Source of the DNA: Lachnospira sp. | GTDB lineage: Bacteria > Bacillota > Clostridia > Lachnospirales > Lachnospiraceae | Reading direction: 5' to 3' | Length of the DNA stretch: 64,000 bases | Assembly (NCBI GenBank): GCA_017621205.1 | Contig: JAGATQ010000015.1 | Location: 1-64,000 of the forward strand | Shown here: positions 1 through 10,121 of the stretch, in pieces | Layout of the letters: each line of letters starts with the position of its first letter | Position numbering within the stretch: the first letter of the stretch is position 1 | Program-made: the position numbers and the translations under genes | The notes under the pieces: model-generated | Databases searched by the model: none | The model's input: only the letters and a program-made list of their open reading frames with translations | What the model was told of the DNA's origin: nothing

Positions 1-3000
1 TGCCTTTGCCTTTTGCACAGTTACTGTCACCTTAATATCCGTTACCGTTTTATACTTGTCATTGGTTGGGGTATAGGTTACCAGAAATTCCTGTTCACCC
101 ACATCACCAACAGGGGTAGTTTCTTCCTGCTGCCATGTAAAGGCACCATTTTCATCTGATGGCAATTCCACATCACCAAGTGTATCTCCATAGACAGCAG
201 TTAAATCTTTCGGAACTTCATATACCGGATTGCCCTCTTCATCTCCTGCCATAACGGTAATATGCAAGGTAAATTCTGCAGTAGTACCGTTGCATCCGGT
301 TACTGTTATTACCACATCCTTACCATCTTCCAATGCCTGCGCCGGTGTACCAAAAAGCTTTCCATCCTCCAATGTCAACCCCTTGGGTAAGGTGCTTCCT
401 TCTTTTATCTCATAGGTTACATCCCCCTCTTCTGCATCATTTGTAATAGCAATGTCTGTCAAATCATATAATGGAGCATCCTTGGTTGTCTTTTCATAGA
501 GCTTGGTAGTTATAGAAGATTGTGTTTCATCCAGTGTTATCTGGGTTCCGGTAAACATAACCGAAAGCTCTGCCGGACAAGCCTCCATTTCAAAGCTATA
601 GTTATTATCATCATCTGCTATTAATACCTGTGGTTTTTTTCCTTCTTTCGTAACCGCTACCTCTGTCAGCATATAACCCTTCTTTGCAGAAAAGGTAACA
701 GCAGGAGTACTACCAGCAAGTGCAAAATACTGATTGGGGCATAAGGGATGCGTACTTATAGAGCCACTTCCAAATTTCGTCGTTCCATTACCCTTTGAAA
801 GATAGGAAAGCGTCAGAGGATAGTAGCGGTTATTCATCTTTTCCTCTTCTTCCATTACGCCACCATTCATATAAATGCTGCCATCTGTATAATTCTCATC
901 CCCTTGGAATACTGTACCATTTAACGTTCCTTCTATCAGCAGATAACAGCAATTAGGAATATAAAGCTTCTCCTCTGCCACTACTGTTATTCCCTCTGGA
1001 ATCATCATATTGGCATAAGCTGATTTAGAACCCGTAATTTTACCAAAGTAAATATTTCTTGCATTGATATCTGCTGTTATCGGATACATTCCCGCATAAT
1101 AATAATCATTCTGATAGGTCAGCAATGCATTGGCACCACCATAATAAAGAGGAAAAAGATCATAAGCATCATTTATAGTACAGCTATCCTCCATCGTCAT
1201 TGTTACCGTTCCACCAGATAAGCTATTGGATATACTGGCATTGGAATCGTTACTGGTGAATGCAGTATCCCTACAGATAATATCTACCTCGCCATCAGCC
1301 ATATTGACTATTGATGCGTCAAATGGCTGTATATAACTACCGGAAAAGGTACAGCCTTCTATGGTAATTGATGCACTGCCATTGCAGGCGGTATTATTAT
1401 ATACAGCCTTGTAATTCCCATATTGGCTGTTCCTGGTAGTAACAGCTATATCTCCATTTGCTATACTGTACTGTAAGCCATAATAATAGCCTTCACTGGC
1501 AACATCACGGTTATCTCCATCTGTTATGATAGTTGCAGTTCCTTCAATTGTGGCGCAATAGATTCCTACAAAATTCTTCATCTGATTATTTGCAGTTGTA
1601 ATCGTGATATCCTTCTGGCACTTAAGGTAATAAATACCATATATCGTATCGGAAGCCGTACAATCTACAACGGTAATGTCTGTTATTCCTGTTATTGTTT
1701 CATCCGTCCGGCTCTTGATACCATAAATATCCGTAGCCGTACAATCCTTAATAGATATCGTTATACCACAATTCTCGCTCAATGAATTCGTCTCACAGGC
1801 ACCATATACCGAATATGCCATACAGCCTTCTATATCAACCGTTGCACTGCCGCCAAGCTTTGCTGTCTGTAGCCCATATATCGAATAGACGTCTGAGCAT
1901 GTATCATTACTCATGCTAATTATGGCATTACCTGAAACAGTCGTATTACTAATGCCATAGATACTATCCTTTGCACTACATCCTTCTGTCGTAACCGCTA
2001 CATCGCCAGATATATTACAACTATAAATCCCCCTAATAGGAAACCCTGTGGTTTCGCACCCTGTTAAAATAACGGTTGCATTGCCGGTAATGGAAGAATA
2101 ACTTATACCTTCTATTTTGTTGATGGCTTTCACATTGGTAAATTCCACCCTGCAATCATCCGAATACTCTTTGGACGAACCTGAATTTCCGCCAATACCA
2201 TAAACATATCCCCATGTCCCGCCATGTAGCGTTACATCAGTTTTCCCTGCGACTGTTGCATCTCCTAGGGGCTGAAATGAATTGGAACTATTATTGTTCG
2301 TGTTTTTATTATAGATATCTACTGTAACATCACCGCCGATTGTAGAATTGTCAATGCACCCCTTAAAATCCGAGGTAAATACCGTTTCTTTACCGGATGA
2401 CATAGTTACATCGCCATCAATAGCTGCCGAATTGCTTATTGCCCACACAAACGATGTATAGGTCCCAGCCTCAAATAATATATCAAGATTGCCTTTACAT
2501 TGGCATTTTCAACTGCATATATCTGCCCAAAAAGTCCATCCTTTAGGTCGATATCAACATTACCCCCGACGATACCATTTCGCAGAAGTCTAATTTGTGT
2601 GTTGCTATCATCAGAGTCTTCCTGCTGCATCTTACCATATATGGATGCACTGACATCCCCTGTAACATTAGACATTTCTATCAAATAAAGTTGTGAAAAA
2701 TATGTATCGCTGCCACTGGCAAACGTCATACCTCCTGTAACCTTACAGCCTGTATAAGCAGAAAAGGCTACTTTTTTTACAGATAAATGGTTGATACTGG
2801 CATCTACCGAGCCCTCTACGGTTACTCCGTTTTTTATAACATATAAATAATTAATTTCACTTGTAGTATCGGGAGAAACTTTGATTGCTATATCTCCCTT
2901 TATATTAGCTCCCTCGGAAACACCCTCAAAGACACCACCAGCCGGAAGACTGGAATTGCCGGTAATTGCTATCTGTACTGCTGTCTGGGATGAGCCACTT

Positions 3001-3593
3001 ATTATCTGCCCGCCAACAACTCCCTGCACCACATTGATTATACCGCCAGTAACTGCAACATCCACTGCTGTTGATGCAGCAGTAATCTTAGAATTTCTGG
3101 CAGCACTGATGCAGCTTAAAATCTGTGCCTCCTGTACATTTATCCTACAGGCATTCTCCTCACTATCTCCGGTATCCAGTTCTCCGTCATATACCCCATA
3201 AATAACAGAATAAACTCCATCTAATACGGTAATGGATAATGGGGTAACAGACCTCTGTTTGTAAATACCATAAATCGGAGTAGTAGAATGAATATCTATG
3301 TCCCCATCTATGGAAACCGGCTGCTCCTCACCTTCATCAATCACACTATTCCGATTGGTATCCAGATAGATGTTACATAAGTAGTTTGTATCCGTAGAAT
3401 TCGCAGATTCTTTCATAATCACAGAATTTCCGTTGAGATTAATATAACCGTTCTCATAGGTAACTCCCTTACTCAAGTCCACTTGTTCCAATTCCGTTCC
3501 CTTTACAGAAGTCCACCAAATTCCTAAAAGTGTCATGCTTCCTATCGCTAGACAAATAAGCACGCGAAAATGTAATAACCCTCTCTCCTTCAT
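1..3593 (-). pseudogene. Large secreted repeat-rich surface protein, frameshifted, 3' end outside window
   Basis: The gene starts at 3593 behind a good ribosome binding site (AGGAGGAG) and opens with a signal peptide (basic start, hydrophobic core, about 30 residues). The first frame runs to a stop at 2436. However, the coherent repeat sequence switches to another frame near 2490, where one G appears to be missing in an AAAGGC context, and then stays open without a stop to position 1. The encoded protein is made of repeated units of about 35-45 residues with GD(V/I)xV and YGI motifs and frequent cysteines, which suggests a beta-solenoid. Positions about 440 to 240 encode a putative-Ig-like domain, followed by an Ig-like domain opening with VPKDLTAVYGD. 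Together this suggests a cell-surface adhesin or matrix protein of more than 1,190 residues. The break could be a true mutation, phase variation or a sequencing error. Confidence 0.75.
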
Positions 3594-3776
3594 AAATCTC
3601 CTCCTGACATCTCATAAATTATATACAAAGGCTTCTAAATATTGTTATTTTTATTTTAATCAATTTTAAATGATTGCACAATTTAATTTTTCAAATTCGC
3701 TCTTTTTCGGCATATTACACAATCCATAATATTATAATTGTCCATCCCATCACATACCATGTAGTTTTAAAAATCT

Positions 3777-4403
3777 TTACAATATGTTACACGCAAAATT
3801 GCAATCAGTTTCCAAAACTTCTTTCCAATTCTTAATTTCCCCCAAATAATGCTGCGCACCTAGTGGATTTCCTTTGGCATCTTCCAATGATGTAAAAAAT
3901 TGTGGGTCTATTCTAATCTCGTCAGAGGCTTCTACAACCAAAATAAATGCTGAAACCGTCAATTCCATAATATAGATTGCTATAGGATTACTAAATACAG
4001 GAAATTTTTCATTTTTTATTACACTATAGCCATGTTCTATGCTGTTATTATATTCTATATTATTTTTAGTCAAGACGGCTTTTAAACAGCGCTTCATTCT
4101 AATTTGCTCAAATTCATCATACAACTCAAAAAACATATTGAGGGCCTGTTGTTCATCACCATTACAAAAATTGAGAATGTGGTGTCCCCATCCTAAATTG
4201 CTATGGGCTTGCAACCGTATTTTTGTAAATTCACTCATATATCGAAATGGGAGAGGAAATAATTGAGGATTTGCAGATATGGCGAGGTCACGCTCGGCTG
4301 CCTGATAACCATTGAGAAAATGATTTAGTGCTGTTATGCTATTACTGCCTAGGTACATCCCCGGTCGTTTTTTTATTGTGTGAATGATTGTGGAAATACT
4401 CAT
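3777..4403 (-). CDS. Hypothetical protein with RPGMYLG motif
   Basis: I do not recognise an assigned function. The start at 4403 is chosen because AGGAGG lies 6 bases upstream; the longer reading to 4472 has no such site and would overlap the next gene. The 208-residue protein begins with KKRPGMYLGS, a motif shared with the start of GyrB/ParE-type GHKL proteins. None of the other ATP-binding motifs of that fold (N box, DxGxG) is visible, so it is unlikely to be an ATPase. There is no signal peptide or membrane segment, and the C-terminus is cysteine-containing. It follows the PLP lyase gene by 52 bases and could be co-transcribed with it. Small orphans with this motif are often accessory, and an immunity or stress role is only a guess. 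Confidence 0.6.
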   Translation of the reverse strand: MSISTIIHTIKKRPGMYLGSNSITALNHFLNGYQAAERDLAISANPQLFPLPFRYMSEFTKIRLQAHSNLGWGHHILNFCNGDEQQALNMFFELYDEFEQIRMKRCLKAVLTKNNIEYNNSIEHGYSVIKNEKFPVFSNPIAIYIMELTVSAFILVVEASDEIRIDPQFFTSLEDAKGNPLGAQHYLGEIKNWKEVLETDCNFACNIL

Positions 4404-4455
4404 ATTGATTCCTCCTAAAATATAAATATATAAGACGTGAAGTCGGCATTCCATT

Positions 4456-5736
4456 TCACAACTTAATATCACAAGCCTCTACCACACTCTGCAACGACAT
4501 CATAATCCCATATTTCGCATGGGCATAGTTAAGTCCTCCCTGGAAGAACACAGTATAAGGCGGTTTTAGCGGTCCATCGGCACTAAGCTCAATAGAAGCA
4601 CCGGATACAAACGTCCCTGCCGCCATGATAACATCACTGTCATACCCCGGCATTGCCCATGGTTCCGGCGTAACAAAGGAATCTACCGGGGCTGCCGCCT
4701 GAATCCCCCTGCAAAAAGCACAAAGCCCCTCCGGAGTATCCATATTGACTGCCTGAATAATATCATGCCGCAGCTCCCCAGACGACGGAAATACCTGAAA
4801 GCCCAGCTCTTCATATAATGCTGCAGCAAAAATCGCTCCCTTTAGGGCAGAAGCAACCACATAAGGAGCGTAAAACAAGCCTTGTATCAGTTGGCTTGTG
4901 ATTCCGAGTGTGGCACCGACCTCCTTACCCAGTCCCGGTGAGGTCAGCCGGTAGGCACACTGTTCCACGTACTCTGCCTTTCCAACAATATAACCTCCGA
5001 TTGGCGCCAGTCCACCCCCAAGATTCTTAATCAGGGACCCCACACAAAGGTCGGCTCCCACATCGGTTGGCTCAAGCTCCTCCACCAGTTCCCCATAACA
5101 GTTATCCACCATACAGATAACATCCGGTTTCACACTCTTGATACAGGCAATGATTTCTCCAATCTGTGCCACACTTAACGTCGGTCTCGTAGCATAGCCC
5201 TTGGAGCGTTGGATGGTAGCAAGCTTGGTTTTTTCTGTAATAGCCGCCTTGATTCCTTCAAAGTCTATCGAACCATCCGCAAGCATATCCACCTGCCGAT
5301 AGGTAACACCGTACTCTGCTAAGGAACCCTTGGAGGGACGGATTCCAATAATCTCATCCATTGTATCATAGGGCTTTCCAACAGGGGACAACAGCTCATC
5401 TCCCGGACGTAAATTAGCAGATAACGCAACGTTTAAGGCATGGGTTCCACAGGTTATCTGCTGGCGAACCAAAGCATCCTCTGTATGAAATAAGGATGCA
5501 TAAATCCCTTCTAACGCCTCCCGCCCCAAATCATTGTAGCCATAACCAGTAGTTCCGGCAAAATGTGCCTCCTGAAGCTGATTGTCCTGCATCGCCTTTA
5601 ACACTTTTAACTGATTCATTTCAGCCATGCGGTCAATATCGGAAAAACGCTCCTTAAGACGTTTTTCTATCCTCTCGGCAAATTGGATTACTTCGGGGCT
5701 TAAGCCCATGGATTGATAAACATTATTTATTTTCAT
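4456..5736 (-). CDS. Methionine gamma-lyase family protein (aluminum-resistance/YnbB family)
   Basis: This 426-residue fold-type I PLP enzyme belongs to the family named methionine gamma-lyase-like or aluminum resistance protein (YnbB in Bacillus). The pyridoxal-phosphate lysine is expected in SLIKNLGGG around residue 240, preceded by the MVDNCYGE aspartate region that contacts the cofactor. The N-terminal region contains the conserved HFAGTTGYGYND segment typical of this family. Substrate specificity is not established from sequence; carbon-sulfur lyase chemistry is inferred. It lies 18 bases after miaA, reproducing the miaA-ynbB order of many Firmicutes, although hfq, commonly found between them, is absent here. 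Length and motifs are complete, with no sign of damage. Confidence 0.85.
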   Translation of the reverse strand: MKINNVYQSMGLSPEVIQFAERIEKRLKERFSDIDRMAEMNQLKVLKAMQDNQLQEAHFAGTTGYGYNDLGREALEGIYASLFHTEDALVRQQITCGTHALNVALSANLRPGDELLSPVGKPYDTMDEIIGIRPSKGSLAEYGVTYRQVDMLADGSIDFEGIKAAITEKTKLATIQRSKGYATRPTLSVAQIGEIIACIKSVKPDVICMVDNCYGELVEELEPTDVGADLCVGSLIKNLGGGLAPIGGYIVGKAEYVEQCAYRLTSPGLGKEVGATLGITSQLIQGLFYAPYVVASALKGAIFAAALYEELGFQVFPSSGELRHDIIQAVNMDTPEGLCAFCRGIQAAAPVDSFVTPEPWAMPGYDSDVIMAAGTFVSGASIELSADGPLKPPYTVFFQGGLNYAHAKYGIMMSLQSVVEACDIKL

Positions 5737-5754
5737 AATTGTATTTGCTTCCTT

Positions 5755-6699
5755 TCATAAATAACTTAAATGAGTAGAAATCTGCTCCATAAGCTCCTTT
5801 GTTGTCGGATAGTTCTCCTTGTCAAGCCAGATTACATCCGGTTCCCTGCGGAACCATGTAAGCTGGCGTTTGGCAAAATGGCGGGTGTCCCGCTTTAAAA
5901 TATAGACTGCCTCCTCGAGACTTGTAACACCGTCCAGATAGTCCAGTATTTCCTTATAACCCAATGCCTGCATACTAATCATATCCCTCGTATAGCCCAT
6001 ATCTCTTAGATGGGCGACTTCATCGATTAAGCCCTGTTTCAGCATAAGGTCAATTCTTTGCTCAATGCGCTCATAGAGTACCGAGCGGTTCTGGTTTAAC
6101 ACAAAGTAGCGGAAATCATAGGGGGAAGTCCGCTGCTGCTGTTCCTCATTATGTTCAGAAATCGGTGTTTTCGTTTCCTTATAAAATTCCAGGGCACGAA
6201 TCACCCGCTTGATATTATTGGGATGAATCGCAGCAGCACTTTTTTCATCGACCTGTCTTAGTTTATCATGAAGTGCCTTGGCACCATGGGTGTGGGCAAA
6301 TGCTGTAAGCTCCTCCCGGTAAACAGTTTCCTTCTGTGTCTCCTCAAAATCAATATCCCGTAACAGTGCCTGAATATAAAAACCGGTTCCTCCTACTACA
6401 ATCGGAAGCCTTCCCTTAGCATAGATATCCTGTATGGCCTCCTTTGCCATCTGTTGAAAGCGGACAACATTAAATTCCTCAGAGGGGTCAAGCACATCCA
6501 CCAGATAATGAGGAATACCCTGCATCTCCTCCGGCATAATCTTGGCAGTCCCAATATCCATATATCGATATACCTGCATAGAATCTGCCGAAATAATAGA
6601 ACCGTTGTATTTTTTAGCTAAGGCAATAGAAAGCTCCGTCTTTCCTACAGCAGTCGGTCCGGTTACTATTAAGAGCTTTGGTTTCTTATTATCCTCCAT
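5755..6699 (-). CDS. miaA: tRNA dimethylallyltransferase MiaA
   Basis: Transfers a dimethylallyl group to N6 of A37 in tRNAs that read codons starting with U; MiaB, also in this window, then methylthiolates the product. The P-loop GPTAVGKTELS is near the N-terminus, followed by the DSMQVYRYMDIGTAK segment that recognises the tRNA, and HYLVDVLDP. The C-terminal FAKRQLTWFRR motif is present. The ATG at 6699 is preferred to an upstream GTG at 6714 because AAAGGA sits 7 bases before it. The 314-residue length is normal for the family. It is sandwiched between mutL (32 bases upstream) and the PLP lyase gene, a standard mutSL-miaA arrangement, so it is probably part of the same operon. Confidence 0.95.
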   Translation of the reverse strand: MEDNKKPKLLIVTGPTAVGKTELSIALAKKYNGSIISADSMQVYRYMDIGTAKIMPEEMQGIPHYLVDVLDPSEEFNVVRFQQMAKEAIQDIYAKGRLPIVVGGTGFYIQALLRDIDFEETQKETVYREELTAFAHTHGAKALHDKLRQVDEKSAAAIHPNNIKRVIRALEFYKETKTPISEHNEEQQQRTSPYDFRYFVLNQNRSVLYERIEQRIDLMLKQGLIDEVAHLRDMGYTRDMISMQALGYKEILDYLDGVTSLEEAVYILKRDTRHFAKRQLTWFRREPDVIWLDKENYPTTKELMEQISTHLSYL

Positions 6700-6731
6700 A
6701 ATCAATCCTTTCACTACAACTTAATTAGTAC

Positions 6732-8765
6732 CTATTTATCCTGTATCCGTTTAAATTTCTTCTCAAGCTCCGCCTGTGTCATGGAAATAACCGTCGGTCT
6801 TCCGTGTGGGCAGGTAAAAGGAGAATCCAGTGTTAAAAGCTCGTCAATCAGTTTGTCTGCCTCCGCAAAGCTCAACTGCTGGTTTCCTTTAACCGATGCT
6901 TTGCATGCCATCGTAGCTATTTTATCTGGTATCATCGTCGTATTGGTGCCATCAATATTTTCCACAAGCTCATCCAGTAATCCAATAAACGCATCCTGCT
7001 CTGCAATTCCATACAGGTCAGTTGGTACTCCGGAAATGGTATACTCATTTCCCCCAAAGCTCTCAATCTCAAATCCAAAATCAGCAAAATACTCCTTATA
7101 TTCCTCATAAGCAGCCGCTTCCTTCGGCGTCATCGTGATAACTATGGGAGGGGAAAGCTGTTGGATATAATGATTCTTTTTATCCCTGTAATGCTTCATA
7201 AACCGCTCGTAATTGACCTTTTCATGGGCGGCATGCTGATCCATGATAAACAGCTTATGGTCATATTCCATCAGCCAGTAGGTCTTAAATAATTGTCCGA
7301 TAACACGGTGGTCAGGACGGGCCTCTTTTTCTAAAAAGGCGTGATTAAGAAAGCTAAGCTGTGTTGGTTTTTCTGCTTCCACTGCTGGCTGCTCTGCCAT
7401 AACGGGAGCGACTATGGTCGGCTGCGGATTGGAATTATCTTCCTTCTCTGACTGTTTTTTTACACTCTCCTCTTTTACAGTCTCCTGTTGTACTGGCTGT
7501 GACTGTTTTGTCTTCCCCTTCGCCGTCTCAGCTTCCGATAAAGTGGATGATGGGGAAACTGTATTTACCGCATGCTCTGCCTTATAGGGTGTTTCTTCCT
7601 TTACCATGGATGCACCAACGGTATGGAACGCCGCTGCTGCTGTCTCATAAGACAGCTTCTGTTCCTGCCTTTTTCGTGCCGTTTCAAAAGGCTGTGCTCC
7701 AAGCGGCTTCCCCTTATCAACAGTAACCTTAACTCTTTTTTCCTGTTCGATTGGAAGCTCTGGTATCAAATCCTGTTGATATAATACCTTGCGAACCTCG
7801 TTTTTTATCACATCATAGAGCCGCCGCTCCTGACGGAATCTGAGTTCCATCTTAGATGGATGGACATTCACATCAATCTGTTCCGGGCTGATAGAAAAAT
7901 TCAGACAGACAAAGGGAAAGCGGTGAACCATGGTGAAGTTCTTGTAGGCATCCTCTATCGCCTTATAAATGACATTGCTTTTTACATAACGCTGGTTGAT
8001 ATAGTAATTCTCGAAGGTGCGGTTACCCCGGCTGACAATCGGCTTGGCAATATAACCCTCGACCTTCAGCGTAAGCTCCTTATCCTCAATTGAAAGCGGA
8101 AGAAGTGCCCCTGCTGCTTCCTTGCCATAAATCTGGTAAATAATATCCTTCACATTGCTATTACCAGAGCTGTGAAAACGGTTTTGTCCGTTCATAATAA
8201 ACTGAAAGGAAATCTCCGGATGAGACAGGGCAAGCTGCTGTACCAAATCATAAATATGTGCCCCCTCTGTCTGTGCCGTTTTTAGATAGTTCTGCCTTGC
8301 AGGAACATTGTAAAACAGATTTCGCACAATAAAGGTGGTTCCTTCCGGACAGCCGATATGCTCAATGGAGGTCTCCTTGCCGCCTGCTATCATATAGCGG
8401 ATGCCAGTAACTGCCTTGGCAGTTTTCGTAATCAGCTCCACCTGTGCAACCGCAGCAATACTTGATAATGCCTCCCCCCGGAAGCCAAGAGAATGAATGC
8501 ATAAAAGGTCAGCGGCATCCCGAATCTTACTCGTGGCATGGCGCAAAAAAGCAGTCGCAACATCCTCTGCTTCGATTCCACAACCATTATCTGTAATGCG
8601 GATAAAGCTTTTTCCCCCATCCTTAATCTCTATGGTAATGGCAGAAGCCTTAGCATCCATCGCATTCTCAACTAGTTCCTTTACGACGGATGCGGGACGC
8701 TCTACCACTTCTCCTGCAGCAATTTTATCAATGGTAGCTTCGTCTAATAATTGTATTTGACCCAT
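6732..8765 (-). CDS. mutL: DNA mismatch repair protein MutL
   Basis: Couples mismatch recognition by MutS to strand incision. The N-terminal GHKL ATPase carries IAAGEVVERPASVVKELVEN and DNGCGI. A linker at about residues 350-460, rich in E, K, Q and T, separates it from the C-terminal dimerisation domain. That domain has the DQHAAHEKVNYE metal-binding motif of endonuclease-type MutL and CPHGRPT near the end. The protein is therefore expected to nick DNA itself, as in organisms without MutH. At 677 residues it is of normal length. Its start follows an AAGGAGG site. The GNAT and nucleotidase genes separate it from mutS, but all lie on one strand and may share a transcript. Confidence 0.96.
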   Translation of the reverse strand: MGQIQLLDEATIDKIAAGEVVERPASVVKELVENAMDAKASAITIEIKDGGKSFIRITDNGCGIEAEDVATAFLRHATSKIRDAADLLCIHSLGFRGEALSSIAAVAQVELITKTAKAVTGIRYMIAGGKETSIEHIGCPEGTTFIVRNLFYNVPARQNYLKTAQTEGAHIYDLVQQLALSHPEISFQFIMNGQNRFHSSGNSNVKDIIYQIYGKEAAGALLPLSIEDKELTLKVEGYIAKPIVSRGNRTFENYYINQRYVKSNVIYKAIEDAYKNFTMVHRFPFVCLNFSISPEQIDVNVHPSKMELRFRQERRLYDVIKNEVRKVLYQQDLIPELPIEQEKRVKVTVDKGKPLGAQPFETARKRQEQKLSYETAAAAFHTVGASMVKEETPYKAEHAVNTVSPSSTLSEAETAKGKTKQSQPVQQETVKEESVKKQSEKEDNSNPQPTIVAPVMAEQPAVEAEKPTQLSFLNHAFLEKEARPDHRVIGQLFKTYWLMEYDHKLFIMDQHAAHEKVNYERFMKHYRDKKNHYIQQLSPPIVITMTPKEAAAYEEYKEYFADFGFEIESFGGNEYTISGVPTDLYGIAEQDAFIGLLDELVENIDGTNTTMIPDKIATMACKASVKGNQQLSFAEADKLIDELLTLDSPFTCPHGRPTVISMTQAELEKKFKRIQDK

Positions 8766-8803
8766 AAAATCCTCCTTAAGTACATCTATTGGCAGATTAA
8801 GAT

Positions 8804-9274
8804 TTAACCCAACCCTTGATTTTCAATATCTATATTATAAACAAATAGTTGCTCTATAGAACCATATATTGTTTCGTAATCACCCAATTTTACAAACCCG
8901 TATTTTTCGTATAAGCCAATTTCACCACTCATGATATATACTTTTTCATAGCCAAGCTCCTTCGCATAAGAAATAATACTTTGAATCATCATTTCAGACA
9001 ATCTCCTGCCACGATATTGCTCTTCCACAAATACAAATCCTATAAATGGTTTAAAATCATACTGTTCGGACAATTCGTCCTTTTCAACAAATATAGAAAA
9101 CCCTGCCACTTTTCCATTTTCAAAGGCGACACATACCCTTTCCCATTCTTTCAATTCATTTTCCCGCATTTTCCTTGCTAGAAAATAACCAGCTTTCCAT
9201 GAACACCTTTCTGCCATAGAAATAGTCTCTTTCCATAATTTATGGTCCCTCGTCATTAAATGAATTTCTATCAT
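8804..9274 (-). CDS. GNAT family N-acetyltransferase
   Basis: A 156-residue acetyltransferase of the GNAT superfamily. The acetyl-CoA binding loop is seen as VEEQYRGRRLSEMMIQSII (Q/R-x-x-G-x pattern) near residue 95, and the preceding beta strand is GFVFV. The LGYEKVYIMSGEIGLYEKYGFVKLGD segment is the usual C-terminal part of motif B. The ATG at 9274 is chosen because GGGAG lies just upstream; an in-frame ATG at 9286 has no site. The substrate cannot be told from sequence. A TATAAT-like sequence at about 9334-9339 (reverse strand) could serve as the -10 of its promoter, but the TTGACT upstream is spaced too closely for a canonical sigma-A site. Confidence 0.8.
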   Translation of the reverse strand: MIEIHLMTRDHKLWKETISMAERCSWKAGYFLARKMRENELKEWERVCVAFENGKVAGFSIFVEKDELSEQYDFKPFIGFVFVEEQYRGRRLSEMMIQSIISYAKELGYEKVYIMSGEIGLYEKYGFVKLGDYETIYGSIEQLFVYNIDIENQGLG

Positions 9275-9385
9275 ATACTCTCCCATTTCGTATCTTAATT
9301 TTCAAGTCTGGCAAAGCAGAAGTGTCATGAAACATTATACACTATTTAGACAAGTCAAACTGCAAGAAACTTAGTTTATGATGTA

Positions 9386-10069
9386 CTAGATAATCGCCAA
9401 CAATTTTGAAAGCCTTGTAATTTCAAAATCTGGTATTATGTCTGTCCCATTCGTTATCCCTTCTCCATGAAACCAGCAGGTAGGAATCCCTGCATTGATT
9501 CCTCCCAAAATATCTGATGATAAGCTGTCTCCCACAAGCAGCGTTTCTTCCCTGTGAAAGTCTTTAATATGGGCAAAGCAGTAATCAAAAAACCGCTTAT
9601 CCGGCTTATTATAACCGATAAGCTCTGAAATAAAGATATCCTCAAAATACTTTTTCAGCTTCGCTCCCTTTATCCGCCCTTCCTGTACACTCGCAGTGCC
9701 ATTGGAGACGATAAACAAACGGTACTGTTGCCGTTTTTCAAGCTCATAAAGTAATTCCTTCGCCCCATCCATGAAATAACATCCACCTGATAGCTCTCTT
9801 TCGTAGGTGTTCCAAGCAAGTAGTGAATCACGCTTCACCTTAAGCTCTTCGAATAACAGGTCAAAGCGTCTGGTTAACAGCTCTGCCCTCGTTATCTCTC
9901 CTCGCTCTAACAGCTTCCACTGTGACAGATTGATTTCACTATAGCGTTTTTTATTATCAGCAGAAGGTTCAATACCTAAGCTCTTTAGCGTTTTATGAAT
10001 GGCATTTGCCTCTGCCCTGTTAAAATCCAGAATCGTATTATCAAGGTCAAATAAAATAATGCGAACCAT
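9386..10069 (-). CDS. YjjG/YfnB-type HAD family 5'-nucleotidase
   Basis: A 227-residue HAD-superfamily hydrolase closest to the YjjG family of non-canonical pyrimidine nucleotidases. Motif I is FDLDNTILDF at the N-terminus (nucleophile Asp and acid/base Asp). Motif II is SNGTASVQ near residue 120, motif III includes YNKPDKRFFDY, and motif IV is VGDSLSSDI. A helical cap occupies roughly residues 15-90. Such enzymes dephosphorylate nucleoside monophosphates, often as house-cleaning of damaged pyrimidines, which would suit its position between mutS and mutL. That functional link is an inference from position. GGAGG precedes the start. Confidence 0.83.
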   Translation of the reverse strand: MVRIILFDLDNTILDFNRAEANAIHKTLKSLGIEPSADNKKRYSEINLSQWKLLERGEITRAELLTRRFDLLFEELKVKRDSLLAWNTYERELSGGCYFMDGAKELLYELEKRQQYRLFIVSNGTASVQEGRIKGAKLKKYFEDIFISELIGYNKPDKRFFDYCFAHIKDFHREETLLVGDSLSSDILGGINAGIPTCWFHGEGITNGTDIIPDFEITRLSKLLAII

Positions 10070-10121
10070 GTATTACCTCCTTGTAACCCCAGCCAGAGTT
10101 CTGCATAACTATGCACCAAGC

